A DNA stretch of 7,330 nucleotides from Bacteroidota bacterium (GCA_022567875.1 JADFGB010000043.1:1-7330), one strand, 5' to 3'. Counted from the stretch's first letter, positions 1-6,273 are shown. The notes: generated from the letters alone by a model not told the origin. A program made the numbers and translations.

Positions 1-98
1 GTATCAAGAATAGATTCAAAATATGCATTGTCTAAAATTTTATCCGGAACATACATTCCAACCCCTGTTATTACTGCACTAATTTTTTTTTCTGACAT
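1..98 (-). CDS. fabH: FabH, beta-ketoacyl-ACP synthase III (N-terminal fragment, cut by window edge)
   Basis: Only the first 32 codons are present; the gene continues beyond the left edge. The translation begins MSEKKISAVITGVGMYVPDK, which matches the start of FabH proteins: a short beta strand, then the I-x-G-x-G-x-Y-x-P-x-x pattern of the thiolase fold. FabH condenses acetyl-CoA (or a branched or short acyl-CoA) with malonyl-ACP to start type II fatty acid synthesis in the cytoplasm. The catalytic Cys-His-Asn residues lie outside the window and cannot be checked. The ATG sits 11 bases after the plsX stop, with only a weak GGA element before it, so it is most likely co-transcribed with plsX. 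The position directly after plsX is the classic arrangement and strengthens an identification that would otherwise rest on about 30 residues. Codons 3 to 6 contain a run of nine A. Confidence 0.88.
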   Translation of the reverse strand, partial: MSEKKISAVITGVGMYVPDKILDNAYFESILD

Positions 99-109
99 TA
101 AAATCCGAC

Positions 110-1144
110 TTAAGTTAAATTTGAATATTGAGTAATTGATTTACTTATTTTTTCTATTAATTTCTTTTTATGCATTTCATTTGCACGTAATACAATGTTC
201 TTTATTGCCTTTGGTGTGCTTGAACCGTGACCTATAATACTTATTTTATTAATGCCCAATAAAGGAGCACCACCATGTGTTTGGTAATCAAAATCTTTCA
301 TGACTTCACGCATAGTACTTCTAATCAAACCGATTTTTATTTTATTAGTTAAACTTTGTGAGGCATAATCTTTGAATCTGTGTTTTAATAAACTTAGAAC
401 ACCTTCACCAAATTTTATTAAAATGTTACCTATAAAACCGTCACAAACAATTACATTTGCCGTACCCTTAAGTATGTCGTTCCCTTCAACGTTTCCAACA
501 AAATTTAAATTTGTCTTTTTTATAAGTTCCGATGCGGCAACAGTGAGTTCGTTACCTTTACCTTCTTCTTCACCTACATTTAGAATACCGACAGTCGGAT
601 TTTTTATTCCATTAATTACTTCCGTATAAATACTTCCCATAATAGCATATTCAAGTAAATGTCTTGGTTTGGAATCGACACTTGCACCGACATCAAATAA
701 ATTACATATTCCGGTTTCATTGGGCATTGAAACACTAATAGTTGGTCGTCCAACTCCTGGTATTCTTCCGATTATAAATGTGGAAGCAGCCATTACAGCT
801 CCTGTATTTCCCGCACTTATAAAAGCATCGGCATTTCCGTCACGTACAAATTTAGCTCCAACAACTATTGAAGAATTAGGTTTTTGTTTCAGAGCTTGTG
901 TAGGTTTTTCACCCATCTCAATTACTTCTTCAGCGTGTAGAATTTTATTATTGTCAAAGGATAGATTGTTGGAAGTTAATACCTTTTTTATTTCATCTGT
1001 TTTACCAACAAGGTAAAGTTCGAACCTACCTGATTCTTCGTAAGCTTGAATTGAACCTACAATGGCATTAAGTGGAGCAAAATCTCCACCCATTGCATCA
1101 ACAACTATTCTGCATTTAGAATCGTTCGTAGAAATTGTATCCAT
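110..1144 (-). CDS. plsX: PlsX, phosphate acyltransferase
   Basis: PlsX converts acyl-ACP and phosphate into acyl-phosphate, the acyl donor for PlsY at the first step of bacterial phosphatidic acid synthesis. It is a peripheral membrane enzyme. The 344-residue length is normal for the family. Family signatures run the full length: VVDAMGGDFAP (residues 14-24), the EMGEKP region (76-81), AFISAGNTGAVMA (107-119), LFDVGAS (149-155), GILNVGEEEGKGNE (186-199), GNVEGNDIL (217-225), VCDGFIGNI (233-241) and HGGAPLLGI (290-298). The N-terminus carries about ten residues more than the shortest homologues, but no closer ATG exists before the conserved VVDAMGGD segment. The ATG is 13 bases after the rpmF stop with no clear Shine-Dalgarno sequence. 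The gene sits between rpmF and fabH, so one transcript would link fatty acid initiation, phospholipid synthesis and a ribosomal protein. The identification is secure. Confidence 0.97.
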   Translation of the reverse strand: MDTISTNDSKCRIVVDAMGGDFAPLNAIVGSIQAYEESGRFELYLVGKTDEIKKVLTSNNLSFDNNKILHAEEVIEMGEKPTQALKQKPNSSIVVGAKFVRDGNADAFISAGNTGAVMAASTFIIGRIPGVGRPTISVSMPNETGICNLFDVGASVDSKPRHLLEYAIMGSIYTEVINGIKNPTVGILNVGEEEGKGNELTVAASELIKKTNLNFVGNVEGNDILKGTANVIVCDGFIGNILIKFGEGVLSLLKHRFKDYASQSLTNKIKIGLIRSTMREVMKDFDYQTHGGAPLLGINKISIIGHGSSTPKAIKNIVLRANEMHKKKLIEKISKSITQYSNLT

Positions 1145-1157
1145 TTATAAATATTTT

Positions 1158-1340
1158 TTATTCTGCTTTTGGTATAAACATAGACCTGTCGTTATAATAA
1201 CCGCAAGAAGGACAAGCACGATGTGCCATCTTCATTTCACCACAATTTGAGCAAGTACTTAATGTTGGTGCAGTAGCTTTATAATGTGTTCTGCGTTTAT
1301 CTCTTCTGCTTTTGGATATTTTACGTTTTGGATGTGCCAT
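1158..1340 (-). CDS. rpmF: 50S ribosomal protein L32 (bL32), zinc-binding form
   Basis: This is a 60-residue, strongly basic protein beginning [17 protein letters not shown], the rRNA-binding N-terminal tail of bacterial L32. Two CxxC pairs, C30/C33 and C43/C46, form the zinc ribbon, so this is the cysteine-containing (C+) form and not the zinc-free paralogue that some bacteria express under zinc starvation. The CGYY stretch after the last cysteine is usual in the Bacteroidota and related groups. L32 is a structural protein of the large ribosomal subunit. The gene starts 15 bases after the upstream DUF177 gene and 13 bases before plsX, the standard yceD-rpmF-plsX order. A weak GGA at 1347-1349 is the only ribosome-binding element. 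Confidence 0.97.
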   Translation of the reverse strand: MAHPKRKISKSRRDKRRTHYKATAPTLSTCSNCGEMKMAHRACPSCGYYNDRSMFIPKAE

Positions 1341-1355
1341 TTATTTTCCGATTAA

Positions 1356-1856
1356 TTAATTTACTTTATTTCTTAATTTTTCAAGTGGAAACCATCTTTG
1401 ATCAATTTCTTTGGTTTTACAATTACATCTTCCTTCGTTCAAATTTTTACCACATTTAAGACATAACCCGTTACAATCTTCTTTGCATAATTTTTTCATT
1501 GGTATTGCAAGTTGAACATAATCTCTAATTTCAGGTGCCAAGTTAATTTTGTCAGTTTCAAAAGAAATATATTTTATATCAACTTGGTCTTCATCATTTA
1601 TTTCAGAACTAAACAAATAAACAATTTTATACTCATTTGTAAGTTCTTGCTTGTACTCTTCACCACACCTGTCGCATTCAAAATTTACATTTACTTTTAT
1701 TTTAGAACTTAAAATTATCTGCCTTTGTGATTTTTGTAATTGAGATTCAACTCTAATATTACTAAAAAAAGGATCTGATAATCCAATTTCTTCTACTTTT
1801 CTGTCGAATGCATAATGATAATCTCCGTCAGTAAGATTTGAAATTTGAATTATCAT
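1356..1856 (-). CDS. yceD: DUF177 / YceD family protein (Cys-rich, linked to 23S rRNA and L32)
   Basis: The protein has 166 residues from the chosen start. It shows the DUF177/YceD architecture: a beta-rich N-terminal half ending in CDRCGEEY (C61, C64), then a C-terminal cluster with C124, C128, C132, C135, C144 and C146 in the pattern LCKEDCNGLCLKCGKNLN, and a closing D-x-RW-x-PLEKL. The eight cysteines suggest metal binding, as in many members outside the Proteobacteria. YceD homologues have been tied to 23S rRNA accumulation or large-subunit biogenesis, which fits the invariant position before rpmF; the biochemical role is not settled. The frame stays open to a TTG at 1889, which would add 11 hydrophobic residues. 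I prefer the ATG at 1856: homologues begin close to this point, and a promoter-like -10 box at 1890-1895 abuts the TTG, which would leave almost no leader. No clear Shine-Dalgarno precedes the ATG. Confidence 0.88.
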   Translation of the reverse strand: MIIQISNLTDGDYHYAFDRKVEEIGLSDPFFSNIRVESQLQKSQRQIILSSKIKVNVNFECDRCGEEYKQELTNEYKIVYLFSSEINDEDQVDIKYISFETDKINLAPEIRDYVQLAIPMKKLCKEDCNGLCLKCGKNLNEGRCNCKTKEIDQRWFPLEKLRNKVN

Positions 1857-1889
1857 AATTATGTCAAAAATAAAGCAAAAAGAAGTCAA

Positions 1890-1918
1890 AATATAAATAT
1901 AGTATGTTTTATAATCAA
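1890..1918 (-). promoter_or_regulatory. Putative promoter of the yceD-rpmF-plsX-fabH operon
   Basis: Read on the minus strand, TTGATT (1918-1913) is followed by a 17-base spacer and TATATT (1895-1890). This is a good sigma-70-type layout, with a predicted start of transcription near 1883 and a leader of roughly 27 bases before the yceD ATG at 1856. The same bases also resemble the Bacteroidota promoter form: TTTG at 1919-1916, then about 20 bases, then a TA box ending in TTTG at 1890-1887, one base off the usual TAnnTTTG spacing. The region is very AT-rich, so chance matches are expected; the position and spacing are the main support. Confidence 0.45.
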
Positions 1919-1982
1919 ATTTGTGAATAAGAATAAATCAGCTATTACAAGCATTTAAAGGATTATAATAGAAGAATTGAAA

Positions 1983-2007
1983 TTTAAATAAAATGCATTT
2001 ATTTAAA
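1983..2007. repeat. AT-rich imperfect palindrome in the divergent intergenic region
   Basis: Two nine-base arms, TTTAAATAA (1983-1991) and TTATTTAAA (1999-2007), are exact reverse complements. They flank a single unpaired A and the self-complementary hexamer ATGCAT (1993-1998), so nearly the whole 25 bases is palindromic. It lies between the two divergent transcription units, about 103 bases before the prsW-like start and about 126 bases before yceD. It could be an operator for a dimeric regulator or a cruciform-prone element. It does not look like a terminator: the stem is almost pure AT, and on the plus strand it is followed by A residues, not T. In such an AT-rich stretch, chance is a real alternative. 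Confidence 0.4.
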
Positions 2008-2053
2008 AAAACCGTATTTCTATTTTCAAAATTAATGTAGTAATATTCCTATT

Positions 2054-2084
2054 TTGTATATATTGAACTTTAATAAATTATAAA
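2054..2084 (+). promoter_or_regulatory. Weak candidate promoter for the rightward operon
   Basis: TTGTAT (2054-2059) and TATAAA (2079-2084) are separated by 19 bases, which is longer than ideal for a sigma-70-type promoter, and lie 27 bases before the TTG start at 2111. A promoter must lie somewhere in this stretch because the genes on either side are divergent, but the surrounding sequence is so AT-rich that the exact boxes are uncertain. Confidence 0.2.
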
Positions 2085-2101
2085 TAAAAATTTATTGATG
2101 T

Positions 2102-2106
2102 GGAGA
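2102..2106 (+). promoter_or_regulatory. Shine-Dalgarno sequence supporting a TTG start
   Basis: GGAGA at 2102-2106 stands four bases before the TTG at 2111 (five bases after GGAG). It is one of the clearest ribosome-binding sites in a window where most genes have none. It decides the start of the PrsW-family gene: the frame is closed upstream by a TGA at 2096-2098, and the next in-frame ATG (2150) would remove most of the first membrane segment. Confidence 0.6.
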
Positions 2107-2110
2107 AATA

Positions 2111-3055
2111 TTGATTATAATCGTTTCGGCAGTTATTGCAATTGTACCAATGTTAATTTATTTGTTTTTAATATGGCAATTTGACAGGTATGATAGAGAA
2201 CCCATCAGTCTTGTACTATTAAATTATTTTTGGGGTGCTGTCGGAGCTGTTTTTTTAGCTTATATAGGTGCAAATTATCTGCTGAAATTTATAAGTATTT
2301 TTATTGACAACCCTCAAACTATGGCTTATGCTCAATCTTTTTTTACAGCTCCTTTAGTTGAAGAGATCACAAAAGGTGCTTTCCTTTTCTTTACGATAAA
2401 AAACTTAAAGTTTGATAATCTTACTGACGGAATAGTTTACGGCGGGGCAATCGGTCTTGGTTTCGGAATGACCGAAAATTTTCTTTATTTTATTGCTTAT
2501 TCTAACTCCCTTTCACAATGGTTAATAATAATACTGATAAGAACTCTTTTTTCAGCAGTGATGCACGGTGTAGCAACTGCTACATTAGGTGCAATGTTGG
2601 GTTATTCTAAATTTAGACCCGGTAAAAGTAAAGTGTTTTATGGTTTATTAGGATTATTTAGTGCAATATTTATTCATTTTGCATGGAATATAACTATCAG
2701 TTTCGAATCAACAGCAATACTTGGATTATTGTTCCTTATTTTTACTGTTGCAATTTTTATTGTGATTTTTTCAATATCAATAAATCGTGAAAAGAAAATA
2801 ATTTTTACTGAATTAAAAGGAGAAACAGAGTCAGGATTAATACCTGAAGCTCATTTGAATATTTTGAATTCAGTTAGGCGATCTAAAAAGGGTTGGATTG
2901 ATGAAAACATAAGAAAATCTTACACCAAAGCTGCAACAACACTTGCTTTTAGAAAATTACAATATAAAAATTCAATCGGTAACAGCAAAATATTTTACGA
3001 AAATGAAGTTGAACATTACAGAAATTTTATAAAAAATTTATTAAAAAAAAACTAA
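2111..3055 (+). CDS. PrsW-family intramembrane metalloprotease-like protein with C-terminal tail
   Basis: This is a 314-residue membrane protein starting at TTG, with about seven or eight hydrophobic segments between residues 1 and 224. It carries the PrsW family motifs: DRYDREP (25-31) after the first membrane helix, the EE-x-x-K box APLVEEITKG (81-89; E84, E85, K88), GMTENFLYF (119-127; E122, N123), MHGVATATLG (151-160; H152) and HFAWN (189-193; H189, N193). The paired glutamates and two histidines are the proposed active-site residues, related to the CAAX-protease/Abi superfamily. In Bacillus subtilis PrsW makes the first cut in an anti-sigma factor during the envelope stress response. No sigma or anti-sigma gene is visible here, so the substrate is unknown. 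Residues 225-314 form a charged, mostly helical tail that the shorter PrsW proteins lack. The gene opens the rightward operon, five bases before the next start. The family call is firm; the role is not. Confidence 0.88.
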   Translation: MIIIVSAVIAIVPMLIYLFLIWQFDRYDREPISLVLLNYFWGAVGAVFLAYIGANYLLKFISIFIDNPQTMAYAQSFFTAPLVEEITKGAFLFFTIKNLKFDNLTDGIVYGGAIGLGFGMTENFLYFIAYSNSLSQWLIIILIRTLFSAVMHGVATATLGAMLGYSKFRPGKSKVFYGLLGLFSAIFIHFAWNITISFESTAILGLLFLIFTVAIFIVIFSISINREKKIIFTELKGETESGLIPEAHLNILNSVRRSKKGWIDENIRKSYTKAATTLAFRKLQYKNSIGNSKIFYENEVEHYRNFIKNLLKKN

Positions 3056-3060
3056 AATAA

Positions 3061-3747
3061 ATGAAAAATAATAAAGCTTATTTGTACTATTTTACTGCAG
3101 ACTTTAAATCCGAGAAAAAATTAAATGACTTATCCCCAATATCAGAAGAGCATAGTAAGTTACTATATACAAATATCTTTAATAATGCTATTGAACAGAT
3201 AGGCAATGTTGATAACATCAAAAAAATTATATGTTTTTCTGTTGAAGGTAATCCGGTAATTGATGAAGATATCTCTTCCCAATTTGAATTTATAAATTAT
3301 ACTATTGAAGAAAATATTTATGAAAAACTGTTTGAAATAAATTCAGATGATTATGGAAGAAATTTGTTGATTTTTCCAAATACAATAGGTTTTTCTTCAC
3401 AAGATATTAAGAGAGTTTTTGATTTATTATTAGATGACGGTGATGCTTTAGTTATCGGGAAAACAAAAGACAATAGAGTTTGCTTTATCGGAACTAATTT
3501 TTTAGATGAGCAATTAATTAACCATATTTCAGAAAGTAATTTTGAATTTGATGATTTATTAAAAAGAATTAAAAGAAAAAATGTTTATTATTTTGTTTTT
3601 AACGGTTATTTAAGTGTTAATAAATTAATAGATTTTAAGGATTTATACATTCTACTTTCTAATCGTGAAAGTGAAAAATTTTGCTCGGAAAATATTCACA
3701 AAGAGTTTACAAATTTATTCATAGAATATAAGGAACTGCTGAAATGA
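3061..3747 (+). CDS. Uncharacterised protein, possibly a divergent DUF2064-like (nucleotidyltransferase-fold) protein
   Basis: This 228-residue soluble protein has no signal peptide or membrane segment and no motif that I recognise with certainty. The central stretch, with LLIFPNTIGFSSQD (102-115), an amphipathic helix, DDGDALVIGKTKDN (125-138) and VCFIGTN (140-146), follows the order seen in DUF2064 proteins (TIGR04282 type): a strand ending in G-x-D-x-P, a helix, a DVVxGP-x-DGG-type turn and a YxLIG strand. The acidic residue of G-x-D-x-P and the DGG glycines are missing (F105-P106-N107; K136-D137-N138), so if the relation is real the protein has probably lost metal-dependent transferase activity. 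The N-terminal LYYFTADFKSEKK could match the degenerate nucleotide-binding strand. The start follows the PrsW-like gene by five bases, without a Shine-Dalgarno. The stop overlaps the nadD start by four bases (ATGA), indicating translational coupling. Coding is well supported by the context; the family assignment is tentative. Confidence 0.75.
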   Translation: MKNNKAYLYYFTADFKSEKKLNDLSPISEEHSKLLYTNIFNNAIEQIGNVDNIKKIICFSVEGNPVIDEDISSQFEFINYTIEENIYEKLFEINSDDYGRNLLIFPNTIGFSSQDIKRVFDLLLDDGDALVIGKTKDNRVCFIGTNFLDEQLINHISESNFEFDDLLKRIKRKNVYYFVFNGYLSVNKLIDFKDLYILLSNRESEKFCSENIHKEFTNLFIEYKELLK

Positions 3748-4319
3748 AAGCAGTTGGAATATTCGGCGGTACATTCGATCCCATTCATTTGGGTCATCTT
3801 ATTTGTGCTCAATATGTTTTTGAAAAGAGAGAACTTGAAAAGATAATTTTTATTCCGTGTAAAACTTCACCACACAAAACAAATGCAACTTCTGCTGAGA
3901 GTTTACATCGACTTGAAATGATAAAACTGGCTATTGCTGATATTCCATATTTTGATTACTCAGATTTTGAAATAAACAAAAAGGAAATTTCATATTCGGT
4001 TGATACTGTACTTCACTTTAAAAAGAAATACGAAAATTTAGAACTTATAATTGGTGAAGATAATTTTTCAAGTTTAGATACTTGGAAACAACCTGAAAAA
4101 ATTATTGAACTTTCTACAATAATAGTATTGCAAAGAAACATTAGCGTTACTCCAAATAAAAACAAATTTACAAAATCTGTTGTATATTTGAATTCTCCGA
4201 TTATTGATATTAGTGCTACGGATATTCGAGATAAAATTAAAAATAATAAGCCAATAAATTTTTTAGTTAAAGAAAAAGTAAGACTCTATATTTATTCAAA
4301 CAATCTCTATGAAAAGTAA
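3744..4319 (+). CDS. nadD: NadD, nicotinate-nucleotide adenylyltransferase
   Basis: NadD transfers AMP from ATP to nicotinate mononucleotide to give deamido-NAD, the central step of NAD synthesis. The 191-residue length is typical. The nucleotidylyltransferase fingerprint GIFGGTFDPIHLGHL (residues 5-19) holds the HxGH motif (H15-L-G-H18). Further family landmarks are IPCKTSPHK (37-45), the SYSVDTV segment (83-89), LIIGEDNFSSLDTW (101-114) and the C-terminal ATP-binding motif ISATDIR (156-162). E105 appears where many homologues have a small residue before the D, a mild deviation. AAGGA (3730-3734) lies nine bases before the ATG inside the preceding gene, and the four-base overlap with that gene suggests coupled translation. 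The epimerase gene starts six bases after the stop. I do not see the usual nadD partner rsfS or obg in the window. Confidence 0.95.
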   Translation: MKAVGIFGGTFDPIHLGHLICAQYVFEKRELEKIIFIPCKTSPHKTNATSAESLHRLEMIKLAIADIPYFDYSDFEINKKEISYSVDTVLHFKKKYENLELIIGEDNFSSLDTWKQPEKIIELSTIIVLQRNISVTPNKNKFTKSVVYLNSPIIDISATDIRDKIKNNKPINFLVKEKVRLYIYSNNLYEK

Positions 4320-4325
4320 TAATTT

Positions 4326-5252
4326 ATGAAAATTTTAATTACAGGAGGAGCAGGTTTTATTGCTTCACACATAGCTGATGAATATATAAATCTCGGACAC
4401 GAAGTTTTTATTTTAGATAATCTTTCAACAGGATTTGAGGGAAATATAAATTCAAAGGCAACTTTTATAAATTTAGATATCTGCGACAAATCTCTAACCG
4501 AATTATTTGAAGTTCAGAAATTTGATGTAGTTAACCATCACGCCGCTCAAATGGACGTTAGAAAAAGCGTTGCCGATCCCACTTTTGATGCAAACACAAA
4601 TATAATTGGGACTATAAATTTATTACAGAATGCAGTTAAAACTGGAGTTAAAAAATTTATTTTCTCATCAACCGGCGGAGCAGTTTACGGTGAACAAGAA
4701 TATTTTCCCGCAGATGAACAACATCCTACTTCCCCACTCTCTCCTTATGGCATATCAAAATTAACAGTCGAAAAATATTTATTTTTTTACAATAAACAGT
4801 ACGGGCTTAATTATTCAATTTTACGTTATGCAAATATTTATGGTCCGAGACAAAACCCTTTTGGCGAAGCGGGAGTAATTGCAATATTTACAAGTAAACT
4901 ACTTGCAGGCGAACAACCGATTATAAACGGTGAGGGAACTCAAACCAGAGATTATGTTTTTGTTAAAGATGTTGTTAATGCAAATGTAAAAGTACTTAAA
5001 GACGAAATTCCGGATATAATGAATGTGGGTACGGGAATTGAAACAAATGTAAATGAAATTTTTAACACGCTTAACAAAATTATAAATAACGGGCAAGTTG
5101 AAAAACATGGTCCCTCAGCTCCAGGTGAACAATTAAGAAGTGTGATAACTTCAGATAAATTTTATAAAAGATTTAATTGGAAACCAACTACAAAATTAAC
5201 TGATGGTTTAAGAGAAACCGTAATTTTTTTTGAATCTAAATTAGTTAAATAA
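4326..5252 (+). CDS. NAD-dependent sugar epimerase/dehydratase, UDP-glucose 4-epimerase (GalE)-like
   Basis: This 308-residue extended short-chain dehydrogenase acts on nucleotide sugars, most likely in the cytoplasm for lipopolysaccharide or other glycan precursors. The NAD-binding strand-turn is ITGGAGFIAS (5-14) and D31 ends the second strand (LDNLSTG, 30-36), fitting NAD preference. NHHAAQMDVRKSV (70-82) corresponds to the AAxxxVxxS region, FSSTGGAVYG (113-122) holds the catalytic Ser/Thr (S115/T116), and the catalytic pair is Y141-x-x-x-K145 in SPYGISK. LRYANIYGPRQNP (166-178) and the TRDYVFVKDV substrate-domain motif (207-216) follow. The combination resembles the short GalE-like epimerases common in green sulfur bacteria, Ignavibacteria and archaea. 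UDP-glucose/galactose is the default guess, but related enzymes use UDP-GlcNAc or UDP-glucuronate. The third glycine of GxxGxxG is Ala13. No Shine-Dalgarno is seen; the gene starts six bases after nadD. Confidence 0.88.
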   Translation: MKILITGGAGFIASHIADEYINLGHEVFILDNLSTGFEGNINSKATFINLDICDKSLTELFEVQKFDVVNHHAAQMDVRKSVADPTFDANTNIIGTINLLQNAVKTGVKKFIFSSTGGAVYGEQEYFPADEQHPTSPLSPYGISKLTVEKYLFFYNKQYGLNYSILRYANIYGPRQNPFGEAGVIAIFTSKLLAGEQPIINGEGTQTRDYVFVKDVVNANVKVLKDEIPDIMNVGTGIETNVNEIFNTLNKIINNGQVEKHGPSAPGEQLRSVITSDKFYKRFNWKPTTKLTDGLRETVIFFESKLVK

Positions 5253-5260
5253 TATTATAT

Positions 5261-5274
5261 GGTTATTAATAATC
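5261..5274. repeat. Short palindrome between the epimerase gene and meaB
   Basis: GGTTATTAATAATC is self-complementary apart from one G-T position. It lies in the 46-base gap between the epimerase stop and the meaB start, the largest gap within the rightward genes. It has no loop and no following T run, so it is not a classical terminator; an operator or a chance match in AT-rich DNA are both possible. I find no convincing promoter boxes in this gap. Confidence 0.2.
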
Positions 5275-5298
5275 TCTATATATATTAACTGATACACA

Positions 5299-6240
5299 AT
5301 GAATTTTGAAAAACTATTTAACAATGACAGAAGAATTCTGGCAAGAACAATTTCTAAAGTTGAACAAGGTAATAAAGAATCAGTAGAAATTTTAAAAACT
5401 ATTTATTCAAAAGTAGGTAATGCTTATAGAGTCGGTATTACAGGACCGCCCGGTGCCGGCAAAAGCACAATTACAAATCAGCTCACCAAAATACTAATAC
5501 AGCAAAATAAAAAAGTAGGAATTATTGCAGTTGATCCCACAAGCCCTTTTACCGGAGGTGCTCTTTTAGGTGACAGAGTAAGAATGAATGATATCGGGAA
5601 TAATCAAAATGTTTTTATAAGAAGTATGGCAACAAGAGGCAGCCTCGGTGGGCTTAGCAAAAAAGCAAATGATGTTGCCGATGTAATGGATGCCGCAGGT
5701 TATGATTTTATTTTAATAGAAACCGTTGGAGTTGGTCAATCTGAATTGGATATTGTACAGGCAGCAGATACAACAATTGTTGTTTTAGTCCCGGAATCGG
5801 GAGATGCAGTGCAGGCAATGAAAGCAGGGCTTATGGAAATTGCAGATTTTTTTGTGCTGAATAAATCTGACAGACCTGGTGCAAAAAGAGCAGCAGCAGC
5901 ATTAAAGACTATTTTAACTTTACGTTATCACGATGAGTCAACCTATCTGCCAAAAATAATCAGTACAATTGCAACGGAAAATAAAGGCATTAATGAAGTG
6001 TATCATACAATTACTGAACATAAAAATCATTTAATTAGTAACGGCAAATTTTTAGAACTAAGACTGGAAAGAATAAAAATTAGGGTAAAAGAAATTGTCG
6101 AAGAAAAATTAAGAAATGATCTTTGGAATTCGGAAACAGATAATTCTTTACTTTTATCTCTTGAAAAAGTAATTTCAGGTAATATTTCTCCCTATGATAT
6201 TGCTGAAGATATTTTAGATCAATTCAAAATAAAAATTTAA
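5299..6240 (+). CDS. meaB: MeaB, methylmalonyl-CoA mutase-associated GTPase (ArgK family)
   Basis: MeaB is a G3E-family GTPase that gates cobalamin loading into methylmalonyl-CoA mutase and protects the mutase from inactivation. The 313 residues contain the full GTPase set: P-loop GPPGAGKST (49-57), AVDPTSPFTGGALLGDRVRM (77-96) with the Mg-site D79, IRSMATRGSLGGL (107-119), the Walker B/switch II segment ETVGVGQSE (141-149) and the base-recognition motif NKSD (188-191). The C-terminal helical part (about 250-313) matches the dimerisation region of the family. Older annotations call this family ArgK or LAO/AO transport kinase; the mutase chaperone role is the better supported one. The ATG at 5299 has no visible Shine-Dalgarno. 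The acyl-CoA dehydrogenase gene starts 33 bases after the stop, so both probably serve acyl-CoA breakdown. No mutase gene lies in the window; it should be encoded elsewhere in the genome. Confidence 0.96.
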   Translation: MNFEKLFNNDRRILARTISKVEQGNKESVEILKTIYSKVGNAYRVGITGPPGAGKSTITNQLTKILIQQNKKVGIIAVDPTSPFTGGALLGDRVRMNDIGNNQNVFIRSMATRGSLGGLSKKANDVADVMDAAGYDFILIETVGVGQSELDIVQAADTTIVVLVPESGDAVQAMKAGLMEIADFFVLNKSDRPGAKRAAAALKTILTLRYHDESTYLPKIISTIATENKGINEVYHTITEHKNHLISNGKFLELRLERIKIRVKEIVEEKLRNDLWNSETDNSLLLSLEKVISGNISPYDIAEDILDQFKIKI

Positions 6241-6273
6241 TACTAAAAAGATATTGAATTTATTGAGGATAAA

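Noticed and set aside
372..1016. Plus-strand open frames of 85 and 115 codons opposite plsX
   Set aside because: They lie wholly within the complement of plsX, whose protein is conserved along its full length. The translations have no family character and no ribosome-binding site.
1857..1889. Eleven-residue N-terminal extension of the YceD-type protein from a TTG
   Set aside because: The next in-frame ATG matches the usual start of the family, and the TTG lies next to a promoter-like -10 box.
1993..2040. Fifteen-codon frame (begins MHLFKK) in the divergent intergenic region
   Set aside because: It has no Shine-Dalgarno sequence, is very short, and its start lies inside the palindrome core ATGCAT; most likely chance.
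3043..3061. Possible frameshift fusion of the PrsW-like protein to the next gene at the nine-base A run
   Set aside because: A TAA at 3058-3060 stands in frame directly before the ATG of the next gene, so no slip at the A run can produce a fused protein.
4899..5108. Minus-strand open frame opposite the epimerase gene
   Set aside because: It is the reverse of conserved epimerase codons, including the TRDYVFVKDV region, with low-complexity Phe/Asn/Ile content.
5253..5298. Rho-independent terminator after the epimerase gene
   Set aside because: The only symmetric element is a loopless AT-rich palindrome without a following T run, so it does not meet terminator criteria.
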